Made by a program: the position numbers and the translations under genes. Shown piece after piece: positions 9,544-21,141 of a stretch of 64,000 nucleotides of DNA. The notes under the pieces were generated by a model. That model did no database searches, was not told where the DNA came from, and saw nothing but the letters and a program-made list of their open reading frames with translations. This DNA is from Atriophallophorus winterbourni (taxonomy: Eukaryota > Platyhelminthes > Trematoda > Plagiorchiida > Microphallidae): contig JACCGJ010011147.1 in NCBI GenBank assembly GCA_013407085.1, forward strand, positions 1-64,000, read 5' to 3'. Within the stretch, counting starts at the first letter, position 1. Every line of letters starts with the position of its first letter.

Positions 9544-12500
9544 GTACGTAGTAGTTAGTATTGATCAATGACGACGAATAGTGAAGAATCTTCCGTGTAA
9601 ATAATCAATAAACTGAGACAGTTTTAGCTAAGAAAAACAATTTGATTATTCGAAGATGGCTTCGGGCCGAATTAGCGCCTCTGAATAGGTCACATACCAA
9701 AAATGTAGTTTATGTGTGGTTGAGTTAAAAAAAACCAACACGGATATTCAATGCATCATTGAAATTCCGCCTGTTAGTAAAAGAAACGGACCCAACTTAC
9801 TTACTTCGTTAGGAAAAAGGTCATGGCCCATTCGTAGTGCTAAGTGAAATTTTGTAGATGGAGAATTCCGTTTTGTTGTTAGAGGCTTAATGAAGGTAAA
9901 ATAAATTGCCAGAAAAGTCTATTAAACAATCGTTTAGAGCATATCATTGCAGACTTTTAAATAGTGTCTGTTTCTCTCAAAACAAAATATACTGTGCTAC
10001 AAAGTATGTAGAGTATGAAATCAGTATCTATATCAGATGTATTTTCTTGCTTGACACTGTTTGAAAAGCATAAACCATCACAGCGGTTATGATCTTGATT
10101 AATTATTGGTACCGGTTAAAGCAGTTTATTTGTTTTGATATTTCTTTAAAATTCAAATTAACATGTTCCTCATTTGAATAAATATTCACGAATTATTGCT
10201 TACATTTGAATCCAAGATTTATTTGCGAATTAAAGCAAGCTTTTGAGCAATTCCAATGAATTTCCTAATTTCTCTCTGTCTTTCACATCTTTTAGCACGA
10301 ATTTCGACAAAGCGAATTTAACGGAATTTTGTGCCTTATTTCAGCACGGCCATCGGTGATCTGAACATTACAACATTATGTAAATTTATAAGGTTTTAAT
10401 AAGTCTATACGTTTGAGCCTGTTGATCGGATTGAGTCTGAGTAAAGCAAGTTCGATAACTGGAATATAATTTATTGACCACCAGATTATTAGAAAATATT
10501 CGGAATTCATTCTGATTGCTCACTGATATCAAACAAAACACATGATAACAATGACCATCAAATAGTTTGAGAAACCTACCAATCACGCTGACATTTCGAT
10601 TCGCAACGACCAATGAAGATGATCACCAATATCCAGCTTCGAAACGCCCAATATCCTTATAGCCTAGAAAGACGGACTCACGAAGTGTACTCCTAAATGC
10701 GAATAGATTACGCCAATTTTTAATACCAACTACTCTCGCATGATTGATCAAGATCTGTTGAACGTTAAAGTCAGTAAGATAAGCGAAATTTAGCATTTCG
10801 AATTCTTGCGATTCTTCGAAATCGTTTTGGATTGATCATAAATTTATTGCGACATGAAAATTTCATAACACCTATAAAATTGGAAAAGTTGGTGAAAGAT
10901 ATATCTCGTGAATTGTGACAGGCGATTTTCTTTTGAACTTCTGAAGTGGCTCATAGAAACTCTTTTGCTTCACACTCCATGAAATCAGTATTAGATAAAG
11001 AATGGGAAGGTAAATAAGAGAATTTGACTCAAGTTTCACTAGGTGAAGCATCAGCCAAGCTATGCTGATTTGAACTGAAAAACATATTTATCAACTGATT
11101 AAGTTACCAAGATTGCCAGGCCATTTTGAAAGGTGGACCCCGAAAATCATGCACCGTCTATTCCTAATAGTGGGGAGTCACTAATATGCGAAACCAAGCC
11201 AAGGCGGCAAATGTATCGCTTCAAATTCCAGTATATATCGCATATAATATGGTTTGTAAATCGTTAGTTGCGAAGAGCTCATAATGTAAGCCGGTAGAAT
11301 TTATTGGGCATTAGTGCTCGCTTCATCTTGGAGACAAGTTGCCGAGGCCCTATGTCGCTCCAGAAACTCAAGGGATTAAGTCAAGTCAAGTAAGTCATCT
11401 TGGAGAAATACTTAAACTCAGTTTCGGGACATACGACTTTACTATAGAGCCCACCTCGAGTGCTACACACATGGGCGCTGTGAAGTTTTCCATGATATGT
11501 GCCTTTTAGAAGCATCATTCTAGACAGCGTCTGGAAACGCACGTAAACGGCACAACAATACGTTATTGCACAACACGAGGCGAAATAAATCTTGCAGGAC
11601 GTCTGTTGTAGTCGTATAAGATGTATATCTAAACGGATTCCTGAGATCATCTTAATGTGTTGGAAAGTGTGTGAGCAATATGCACATCTCAAAGGGACAC
11701 TACAACGACACAGAAATTAACCATGAATCGTTGTTTAATCGGCCTATGAACGAGGAGATTCTGTGTAGAACTACTATCAGATCGGCGCATGGACGTTGGC
11801 AAAAACAGTCAAATAAAGATTTTCCTGTTTCGGGAAGAAGATGGAGTGCTTGACACAGAAAAAATTGGATTAAAAAGTACGAAAAGTTAGGTTACTGAAC
11901 ACAAACGCATATAGTGTACGAAATCATTTGGTTGATCAGCAGATTGTGCACTTGCAAACAAAGTCGATATGATTGTCCCCTCTATGTCATGGATAGAATT
12001 TGATTAGCATTTACATTCATTTCGTTAATGACGTAGGCTATCTATCTACCGCAAACATAGGGATAACTGTGCTGCTGGAGGAAGGGCAGGGAAACGGATA
12101 AAAAATAACCGTGTTCACAGACCCGAAATTATAAAAATCTCTTTACACGCAATTCAACTAACCTCAGAAATTTTAACTGTTGCTAAGAGGTACGTTTTCA
12201 TCTGTTTATAGAAACCTGACTGGTTTGCTGTTGGATTTTTCGATGCTGGATGCCACACTAAAATTTATGAGAGACAGCTTAACTCAATGCTATTCGTTCA
12301 ACATATATATCTCGTGGTATCAGTGAACAAAACATTTTGTTTTAATAAAATAATAATTCTGGAATAATCCAAACCGTTATAAATTATCGAAATGTTTGAC
12401 ATAATATTTCAAAATAAAAGTGAACTGTTCGTCCTGCATTTTTAACTTTTAAAAGTGGGAAAATGTGTTGATAACATATTTTTATTAGGTGTATATTAAC

Positions 12501-13359
12501 ATGCATAAACATTAAATTAATAAAAACTTAGGTTTTGTGATTATTTCAATTCAGAATAGAAAAAGAAGGAAACGAAGTAAAAAGAAACGGATTGGATAGA
12601 CGATAGCTTTCAAAATCAATGCCAAAAAACGTTACAGCGATTTTGAGTAAATTTAAGTACAATTAATCTCAGTGTTTCTATATTTTCCTTCAGGCCGGGC
12701 GTGGTTCATAGGTTATTTTAGGTTCATTGTTTTTGGCAAAGCATTTTTCCCTGAAAACTAAACTAGAGAATTTGAGTCAAATTTTCTAGTGTAACAAATG
12801 AAATGATAAAAGTTTAGTTTCAATAAAAAAAAGAAGTATGTTGTGTCTCCCATTTACGATTCCATATAGAAAATGGTCTGTGAAAGTGTCATGCTAGAGT
12901 CCAAAGCCACTTATTTAATGAGAAATGAGAATGAAAAAACTCGATTCACCCAAAAAGGTTGATAAGCGATCTATATTGTTTAAACTTAACCTGTTCGCCG
13001 GAGCAGACAGAGGTACACATTTACATTTGTATGCTTAGAAAACAAGCTTAAAAAGCTGCTGCCACAAAAACATCTACGTTTGTTTAATGTTTGAAGTTAT
13101 AATATTGAATTAAAGCTGAAATTCCTGACTGGTTTCATTTTTAAGTAATTTATCATCATGTCGATGATAATTTACTGTGAGATCTTCTTGTTTACCGATG
13201 ATATAAAATTTGCTATAGCCTTCCAATCTAACCAGACTGGAGAATATATATGAAAATTTAACCAAGACCTGCATGATATACTTCAATGAAGTAATCGAAA
13301 CGGTCTCAAGTTTTCCACCAATATATATACTTGCATAAATTTTAATCATATAATTCTGA
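9544..13359. other. Intergenic AT-rich stretch, nothing recognised
   Basis: I find no exon with homology, no RNA gene and no repeat boundary here. Short open frames (for example 10386-10613, 11381-11692 and 13110-13349, minus strand) show no family signature. Low-complexity A/T tracts are frequent. Confidence 0.45.
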
Positions 13360-16300
13360 AGGATTCAATCATCTTAAACAATATAACACTTCAGCCAGCA
13401 CAGTGTGTATGCGATTTAGGTTAGCGATATTCTTCATTGATTTCATTTCATGAACAAGTTTTCTACATGATATCTAAAACAAAAAATAATATAGGTTCAG
13501 TTCATAGATTCATCTCTCTACCCCAATGCAGGCTAGATATTTACAAGTAACATACACTGGTTTTATAATATTACTCCAATATTGGTTCCAACGTTGTCAA
13601 AGCCGGGGGCGGTATTGGAGATAAGCTCCCAATTCTAAAAATGCTCAAATGGCACGCGTCTCATATAGCCTCTGACAACCAAGTTCAGCTCCTGGTCTGC
13701 ACGCGTGGTCCAGTGTGACCCGGCGGAACTACTTCCACTGACAGGAAAAGGGCGAAGGCGGCTGACTGGCACCTCAAATCCAGCATGTTAAGGGCAGGTG
13801 GAGCTCGTAATTCCATGAAGGCGGTCCACCTGGGGGAAGGAAAACCCCTATCTCAAACCTCCGCTGCCTTGTGGCTACATCCAATCATGGAAAAGGCTTC
13901 AGGAGTCAACCTCGAGGAAAAATCCGGAGCAGGAGTCCCGTTAGGCAGTCCGAAGTTTTATTCAACTTCGCCCTGTTAACTCATGCGACGGCATCGTTGT
14001 CCAAACGTATCAGCCTAGCTGTTCCTTTGGTTCCGTTGGTTCTGTGGAGAGGGAGCACTTGCAGCGTGGGCAACAGGTAGTTCTTCAATTTGAACTGCTC
14101 TGGCGTACATACGAACGCACCAATGGAGAAGACACTCCATTCCGCTTCTGTGGATAATAACACGGGAAGAAGCAGATACGGGTTAAAAGCTACGGCTCGA
14201 ATTGCGTAGAGCTCAGCGCCTGGGGCTGCTTCCGACGGTGGGAGAGACTTTCAGGTCTCATTGGACGGCTACCGCCCGCCTCAAGCTGGGCAGCCCCAAG
14301 CCAATATGGTGCCGTCTCGCCACGGTCTGCCATCCTCATTGGGTGCATGGGGATTAGGAATCAGCCGACCGCTTAGCTTTTGGGAAGTCCCCTGGTGACG
14401 ACGGAATTCCACCTGAGCTCGTCAAATGCTGTAGAACAGCATTATTACAACCTCTTCGCCATTTGCTTTTTCAGTGCTGGCAGGAGGTGGGTGTCCCACA
14501 AGAGATGCGAGACACAAAGATCATCACGCTATTTCAGAATAAGGGTGACAGAGGCGACTGCAACAATTACAGAGGAATCTCCCTTCTGAATGTTGTAAGC
14601 AAATTGTTTGATAAAGTCCTACAGATCCGGCTGCAAGTTTTAGCTGATAGAACTTACTCCGAATCTGAATGTGGCTTCTGCAACGGAAGATCAACCGTTG
14701 ACATGATCTTCTCCCTGAGAAAACTTCAAGAAAAGTGTCGGGAACAGCGTATGCCATTATACGCTGTTTTTATTGATTTAACTGAGGCATTCGACTACGT
14801 TAGCAGGGAGGGTCTTTTCAAAATGCTTGATTTGATAGGCTACTCCCAAGACTGCTTAAACTCGTTATTTTGTTTCACTCAGGCATGATGGGCTCAGTCC
14901 ATTTTAACGGTTGCAGTTCAGAAGCCTTTAAAATTCGCCGAGGTGTAAAACACGGGTGTGTTCTTGCTCCCACGCTGTTCGACATTTTCTTTGCTCTTCT
15001 CCTGAAGCACGCTTTCAGGACAAGGACAGAATTAATTGACATACGCACGCGAAGTGATGACAAGCTTTTTAACCCGAACCGGTTGAGAGCACAAACTAAG
15101 GCACGAAATGTGCTAATCCATGACCTACTGTTTGCCGACGATGCTGCCTTTATTGCTCAATCCCAAGAGAACCTCCAGTCGCTAATGGACTATTTTTCGT
15201 CGGCATGCAAACATTTTGGTCTAACAATCAGCATGAGCAAGTCCAAAGTCCTTTGTCAAGGGACTGCATCGCCTCCAATCATCACTGTTGGAACCTGTCA
15301 GCTTGAATCAGTATATCAGTTCACATACCTTAGTTCAAATATTGCGGATAACCTCTCGCAAGTCACGGAGATCGATAAGCGTATTGGCGCAGCAGCTGTC
15401 ATTCTGTCTCGATTGAACTCTTGTGTTTGGGGTAATCGCAAGCTGACTGTAAAGACAAAGATGATGGTATACAGCGCGTGCGTACTAAATGCGTTACTGT
15501 ACGGCAGGAAAACCTAGACCACTTACGCAAGACACGAACGGAAGCTGAATGCTTGCCATCTACGGAGCATCCGTCGTATCTTGAACATATTGTGGATGGA
15601 CAGAGTGACTAATGCTGAAGTGCTTTCAAATGCTGGTCTACAGAGCATGTTCACCCTATTGCGACAGCGCCGCTTGCGGTGGCTTGGTCATGTCTACAGA
15701 ATGGAATATGGTCGTATTCCGATGGATCTACTCTATAGTGAGTTGCAATCAGGAAGTCTACCATTGGGCACACCGCACGTTCCATACAAAGACGTTTGCA
15801 AAAGAGATATGAAAGCTATTGGCATTGTCCCGGCGAGTTGGGAAGAACTTGCTATTGACCGCTCACGTTGGATGCATTGTGTAAATCGTCGTCTGCAAGC
15901 TGGGGAGGAGCAGACACAGATCTTGGCTGCTGAACGCAGATCACGCCGCCGGCCTGCAACTAAAGCCGATCAACTGAGTACTGGCTGCGAGTGATGCGGG
16001 AGAGATTGTTCCTCCCGAATCGGACTGTTTAGTCATTCAAAAAGCTGTAGAAAATGAACATTCATGCGATTGTGGTGTTCATCCATGGTCGACATCGACC
16101 GAAGGAGGCCAACAACAACAACAACTCCAAAATTATTTCTCGCAATATTACTCGGATTGATAGTTATGTTTAGAAGGCATCCAACGATCTTTCACATGAT
16201 TTCTTTACATTGAGTTCGGATAAGCATACATAACGGAAAAGAAGTGAGATCTTAGGATTAAAACCATTATGGTTTTGCAGAATACGACAAGATCTATTGC

Positions 16301-16520
16301 TCTTTTACACAATTTTGAAAAAAGATAAGATTGACTTTGAATAACAGTTAGATTTTAAAAATCTAAAGTAAAATATCTTCACCATACAACAGAATATCTA
16401 TAACGAAAATTTAAAATTGTCTGATTGATTAAAAAATGCGATTAAAATATTTTTTACCACCGACAAAATTAGCCGAGGTATTTAATATAAATACAACCCC
16501 CGGTAATTTATACTATTACG
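13360..16520 (+). mobile_element. Old LINE 3' part, split by nested insertion
   Basis: Two pieces, 13360-13583 and 16124-16520, align collinearly with the uninterrupted copy at 17741-18500. The first matches its start (CACTTCAGCCAGCACA, ATCTAAAACAAAAAA, CATAGATTCATCTCTCT). The second matches its continuation (GCAATATTACTCGG, AGAAGGCATCCAACG). They are the two halves of one decayed LINE C-terminal region, separated by the element at 13584-16123. Confidence 0.8.
13584..16123 (+). mobile_element. RTE-like LINE, internally deleted
   Basis: The element starts with the GC-rich 5' region also seen at 2815-3345 and ends in an (AAC)n tail (16111-16123), a 3' end type common in RTE-like elements. Its RT is read in three blocks: 14463-14880 (NKGDRGDCNNYRGISLLNVV, then FIDLTEAFDYVSREGLF), 14870-15517 (RRGVKHGCVLAPTLF, then LLFADDAAF, an intact FADD box) and 15520-15994 (the C-terminal RRLRWLGHVYRME motif). 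Frameshifts and stops separate the blocks. The apurinic-type endonuclease expected between the 5' region and RT is missing, apparently deleted around 14000-14380. It is flanked by the duplication ACTCCAAWATT (13573-13583 and 16124-16134). The clade name is tentative. Confidence 0.85.
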
Positions 16521-16734
16521 CCATTAATGTCGTAAAGTATATTTTAAGAGCCATTTAACTTTTTTTGAGAATTTACTTTCCAGAATTATTAAAATCAAAG
16601 AAGTTCAAGTTCAAGTTAAATTAGGGGCTGAAGTTGGCTAAAAGACAATCACGCGCAGCAGTTTTTCCGATTGTATGCGGTTGAGCATCCGGCACTTCGA
16701 TATTGAGTGTATATTTTGTACGGTTCACACGTTC

Positions 16735-16800
16735 TTCTTTCCGGATATCTGGAAAGTAAGGTAGGGGCCCTCTTCACCACCACGGTGAGAGGTAATCGAT
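16735..16800 (-). repeat. Short copy of LINE 3'-end hairpin repeat
   Basis: The block CTCTTCACCACCACGGTGAG with its surroundings matches the repeat at 25375-25975 and 60240-60540. It is a very short fragment. Confidence 0.4.
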
Positions 16801-16832
16801 TTATACAAACAATGTAATTATATGCGTGAACA

Positions 16833-16966
16833 GTGTATGATGTATGAAATCACAAGCCTGATTCAAGTAAAGTGTCGCATAGTTATATACTGTACGTAGG
16901 CTAAGATGCTGTCAGGTTGCCCATGCGTAGACAGAAATGAGAAAGAAAATGGAACAATACAAATAC
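16833..16966 (-). repeat. SINE-B fragment
   Basis: The 3' half of the 230-bp short interspersed repeat (called SINE-B here) lies in minus orientation. Shared blocks include AATCACAAGCCTGATTC and GCTGTCAGGTTGCCCATGC. The 5' half is missing. Confidence 0.7.
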
Positions 16967-17242
16967 ATGTTTGTTTTTTTGTTATTTACAATTTTTATTA
17001 GACAATGTTTGGATATAGGGTAGGCCATTTAATGTTTAATTCTCTCTTAAGGCTTAACAAGGTAGAGAGGTTTATTTTATTATCTGAAAGCTTATTCCAG
17101 TCCTTAACCACGCAGTCGCTAAAAACGTGCTCACATACCAGCAGCCTGTGGCTACTCTAAAAACGTTTCATTGACTTACCCCTTGTAGATGTTTTAGTGG
17201 CAAGTTTCAGTAATTCAGTAATATTATCAGCCATAAGTCCCT

Positions 17243-17740
17243 TTAGAATCCTAAATGCTCAAAGTTAAAGTTAAAGACCATTTTAAAATCAAGGTAGCAT
17301 ACTTCGCGCACTCTTCCTTCATCGAGCCGTAATGTTACCTCATCAAGGAAGCTCAGACGATTTGTTAAGCAGGATCTTCCTTTCCATAATCCGTGCTGGG
17401 CATCGCATAGTAAGGAATTTGCTACCAAATGTTCACATATCTGGAGCCGAATAATGTTTTCCGAGCACTCGCAAAAATGCTAGTTAAGCTTACTTGCATA
17501 TAATTTCGTACATCCGAACTTGGACCATTTTTGTGTATCGCTATTACCGCTGCTCGTTTCTAATCATCCGGTAGTATACATTGGGGTAAGTTGGCTGCAA
17601 AAAATTGTTCATTGCGTTGCTAATTATATTAGCAAGTGACTGAAGTATATCCGCTTGTATACCGTCGGGGCCACCCGTCTTAGATTTATCCAGCTGCAAC
17701 AGAACTGTGGTGACCATTTCCTAACTATTCAAATGTATAA
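17243..17740 (-). pseudogene. CR1-like LINE RT fragment
   Basis: The minus strand encodes a broken reverse transcriptase. The upper part reads GGPDGIQADIL; the lower part reads DAQHGLWKGRSCLTN followed by LDFKMVF, corresponding to the RT QHGF..GRSC and the first catalytic Asp region. The endonuclease and the catalytic YADD box are absent. Confidence 0.75.
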
Positions 17741-18500
17741 TACCAAAAGATTCGATCATCTTAAATAATACACCACTACAACCAGCACAATGTGTACGTG
17801 ATTTAGGTTATCGATATTTTGGATCACTTGCATTTCATGAACAAATTTGCTACTTGATATCTAAAACAAAAAAGAATATAGGTTAAATTCATAGATTCAT
17901 CTCTCTGCCCCAGTGCAAGCTGGAACTTTACAAGTTACATACACTACCCTTATTAGATTACTGCAATATTATATCTAGCAACATTACTCGGTCTGGTAGT
18001 TATGCTTTAGAAGGCATCCAACGTTCTTTCACACGATCCATTACCACCAGTTAGGATAAGCGTTCATATAAGGAAAGATGTCAGATCCTAGGATTGGAAC
18101 CATTATGGTTTCGAAGAATAAATCCAAATCTTGTACTTTTTTTACAGAATATTGAAAAAAGATATGATCGACATTGATTTACAAATAGATTTCAAAATAT
18201 CTGAAGTAAAAAATCTTCGCCATAAAAACAAAATATGTATACCGAAAATCCACCATCGTGTACGAAAGGATTTCTTTAGTTATAAATATTCTCGTTTATG
18301 GAATTTACTTCCCAACAATATAAGATTGAGCACTTCCCAAACTGAATTCAAAAAGCAACTCAACTCCTTTTTATCTCCGGAAAAATTAGATAAGCTATTT
18401 AATATTAATACAACTATAGATAATTTATACTTATACGGCATTGAAGGCTGTAGTGGTAAACCTAGTCAAGATAAAGTAATAAGACTGGGCAACTAGGAGT
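17741..18500 (+). mobile_element. LINE 3' part, uninterrupted copy
   Basis: Homologous to the split copy at 13360-16520. The end contains an open frame at 18131-18496 whose peptide (KIHHRVRKDFFSYKYSRLWN, then LPNNIRLSTSQTEFKKQL) is typical of the C-terminal tail of CR1/jockey-type LINE polyproteins. The upstream part is full of stops. Confidence 0.75.
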
Positions 18501-18839
18501 GTTACCACTAAAAGTTTATAGTCGAAACACAATGCTATTCCGATGTTGTTTAAATCACGCAACCACAGAACACATGAACTCCAGCACAATCACGACAGTG
18601 GATGGAGCTAGTCTCAAAACAGAACAAGAGATGCGTTACGCCACGTGTAATCCAAAAACCGCGCGCCTAATATATGTGCATAAACCGCTAGTCGGCATAT
18701 GCAGTAAAACAAACGCAGTAAAAGTTATGCAAATGGAAAACACTATAATGCTTTTAATATTTTTAGCTATGAAAAAATTTTAAAAGAGTCATATAACTTT
18801 TTACTTGAGAATTTACTTTTCAGAATTGTTTGAATAGTC

Positions 18840-19022
18840 TTTAACAACATTGTTTTACTGTACATAACAATTGACCTTGATAACACACTTCCCGTTGATT
18901 CGTGTTCCATGATCGCTTCCCTGTACCTTCGTGCACCTTTTGGCCACCGCGATAACCCTTTCACCTGCTGTGCCTGTACTCCAACATTCTTGGCGCATTA
19001 TTGTAGTGGTGAGTCTACTACA
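18840..19022 (+). repeat. 5' LTR
   Basis: Left long terminal repeat of the element above. It ends CTACTACA, like the right LTR. Its first bases differ slightly from the TGTAAC start of the right LTR. Confidence 0.88.
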
Positions 19023-19130
19023 AATTGGTGAGCCCGAAATGATACACGAATCCATCGTGTACTACAAATTGGTGAGCCCGACGAGATGCACGAATCATTC
19101 ATGTACTACAATTGGTAAGCCCAGTATCCA
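19018..19130 (+). promoter_or_regulatory. Triplicated primer-binding site
   Basis: The LTR tail plus primer site (TACTACAAATTGGTGAGCCC) occurs three times in tandem with TGGT at 19026, 19070 and 19113, spacing 44 and 43 bp. The second copy (TGGTGAGCCCGACGAGAT) is closest to the tRNA-Trp complement; the third is degraded (TGGTAAGCCC). Confidence 0.8.
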
Positions 19131-20714
19131 CGCACACTTCGAGATTTTTTTCCGGTACGTCATTTTTTCCCTATTCACATCGGCGTTATTTCAGGTTAAT
19201 ATTTCTACCTCAATTCATCACGTATTGCATCAGCACGTCATATGCGTCACAAAACTACACTTGTTGATCGATTTACAGGTAGGGTTAGAACACAATCTAC
19301 AGGGCAGACAGTTTACCTTGTTCACTGCTTATAAGCCCCTCGTACATCAATGAACGGATGGTCGGGTAGGTACTCTCCTAGAAAGTCTACGCACGAGGAT
19401 TTTATCAGTCATTTCACGACTAGCATACGATAGAACTTAGGTGCCACAATTTCTATCTGTACAACTTGAGTATGATCGACTGGCCACTCTCCCTCGAACT
19501 CCGCGAAATCGCTGCAATGCAACCTACCGATGCCGGCATCGCACAGCTCATGGACGCCTATTCTTTCATCACACCTCTCCCCTTACCCGATGGCTTGGGC
19601 AATATTCTTTGAGACCTATCGCAAAGCGCTTTTCGACAACTTACCCTGTCTGTTTTTTGACGGCGCATTATTCATACCATACGCAATCTTTCAAATCCCG
19701 GCATTCGTGCTTGTGTTACGTTCGTTACGGAAAAAATAGTATGGACGAAAGCCAGTGGGTACGTTCAGCATGACACTTTCATGGCAACCCCAACATATTT
19801 GATAATAACCACGTGTACATCAAGTATTTATCCGCAATCCGCCATCTCCACAGTGAGTAGGCACCCGGAACGGCACATTTGCCAATGATATAGCGGGTAT
19901 TTAACATGTTATCGCTTGATATATCTCGTGCATGCTTTTTATACTTCTTAATTATAACTTGGTCATGGCCATAAACCCATGCACCAGTGAGTTTTTCTCT
20001 TCTCACTTCTCAGGTACACATGCACCTCCCGCTATTGAAATCGTAGCACGCGCCACCCCCGGATCACCGACGCTTGTCGACATCCTATCCGGTAGCCCGG
20101 AATACACGCATCCTTCGTGAATCCCTTCCGGTACATATGCACCTCCTGCTGTGAAAACCGTGACACGTGCCAGCTATGGATCACCGAAGCCTGTCGCCAT
20201 TCTCTTGGTAGCCCCAACCATGATCACATGCCGCTCAACACGAAACTTATTAGACAAGGTCCTTACCAGCCAGACGACACGCCACTCAGCTTTCTCCAGA
20301 CGAGACCGTTCGCCATCGACCCTGGGGGTGCAGGAACTTCTCAGCACGGACTATGTTTTCGAAGCTTCTGGTACTTCGTTGTCAAGCCTACAGATGTGCC
20401 TACAACTGCACCTACTAAGTTCATTCTAAGAACATGCCCGCTAGCAGCAGGTTCACCCCATGTGATTCGGCTCCGGCAGCACGTTCACTCCATGTGAGAC
20501 GTGACTTGGCTTAGTACTTATCGGTTTTCGTGTATCCTACCCTGGTCACCACCGACAATCGACCCACGCAGATCAAGTGCCTTGGCTGACTTCGAAGTTA
20601 ATGGTTGCTGAGAGACTATGTTCCAGCCTGGAACGACATGACAGCGGTTGGTCAGTTCAATTGTCAATTTCTGTTCAGAAGTCTCCCCTGACCAGACTTC
20701 TAGGAAGGGGGCTG

Positions 20715-20898
20715 TGTAACAACATTGGTTTGCTGTACATAACAATTGACCTTGATAACACACTTCCCGTTGATTCGTGTTCCGTGATCGCTTCCCTGTA
20801 CCTTCGTGCACCTTTTTGCTACCGCGATAAACCTTTCATCTCCTGTGCCTTTTCGCCAACATTCGTGGGGACATTATTGTAGTGGTCAGTCTACTACA
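20715..20898 (+). repeat. 3' LTR
   Basis: Right long terminal repeat, starting TGTAAC and ending CTACTACA, preceded by a polypurine tract at 20701-20711. Confidence 0.88.
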
Positions 20899-20902
20899 AG
20901 TC

Positions 20903-21085
20903 CGCGATTTAACTCCGTTAACCTCGACCTGTGTATAACAGTCAATAAGGAATTCTTTAATCCAATTTAAAACATGTTCCTTTACACCAAGAGCACGGAG
21001 CTTGAGCAATATACGTTTAAATGGAATACGGTCAAAAGCCTTACTGAAGTCATTGAAAGCAGTGACTACCGGGTCAACGTGGTAT
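20903..21085 (-). pseudogene. CR1-like LINE RT fragment
   Basis: The minus strand reads FNDFSKAFDRIPFKRILLKL followed by LRALGVKEHVLNWIKEFL, the palm region around the first catalytic Asp of a CR1-like RT. Only about 60 codons are present. Confidence 0.75.
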
Positions 21086-21141
21086 TTTGCTTCTTACGAA
21101 TCCTTTGGTTTATGTTTATTTGATTTTCACCGGATTTCAAC

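Larger units (their letters stand above)
18840..20898 (+). mobile_element. Non-autonomous LTR retrotransposon
   Basis: Two direct repeats, 18840-19022 and 20715-20898 (183 and 184 bp), bound the element, and the flanks carry the 4-bp duplication AGTC (18836-18839 and 20899-20902). The primer-binding site directly after the 5' LTR reads TGGTGAGCCCGA, close to the complement of the tRNA-Trp 3' end, the primer type known for CsRn1-like gypsy elements of flukes. A purine tract (AGGAAGGGGG) precedes the 3' LTR. The 1.7-kb interior has no recognisable gag, protease, RT or integrase. It also holds an imperfect tandem repeat of about 105 bp at 20015-20215. Mobility would have to be supplied in trans. 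Confidence 0.88.

Noticed and set aside
11381..11692. 103-codon open frame on the minus strand
   Set aside because: No homology, no splice context and no neighbouring exons; likely chance.
19441..20500. Open frames inside the LTR element as gag
   Set aside because: No zinc knuckle, capsid or protease motif is visible, and the frames overlap in all directions; I describe the interior as non-coding or unknown.
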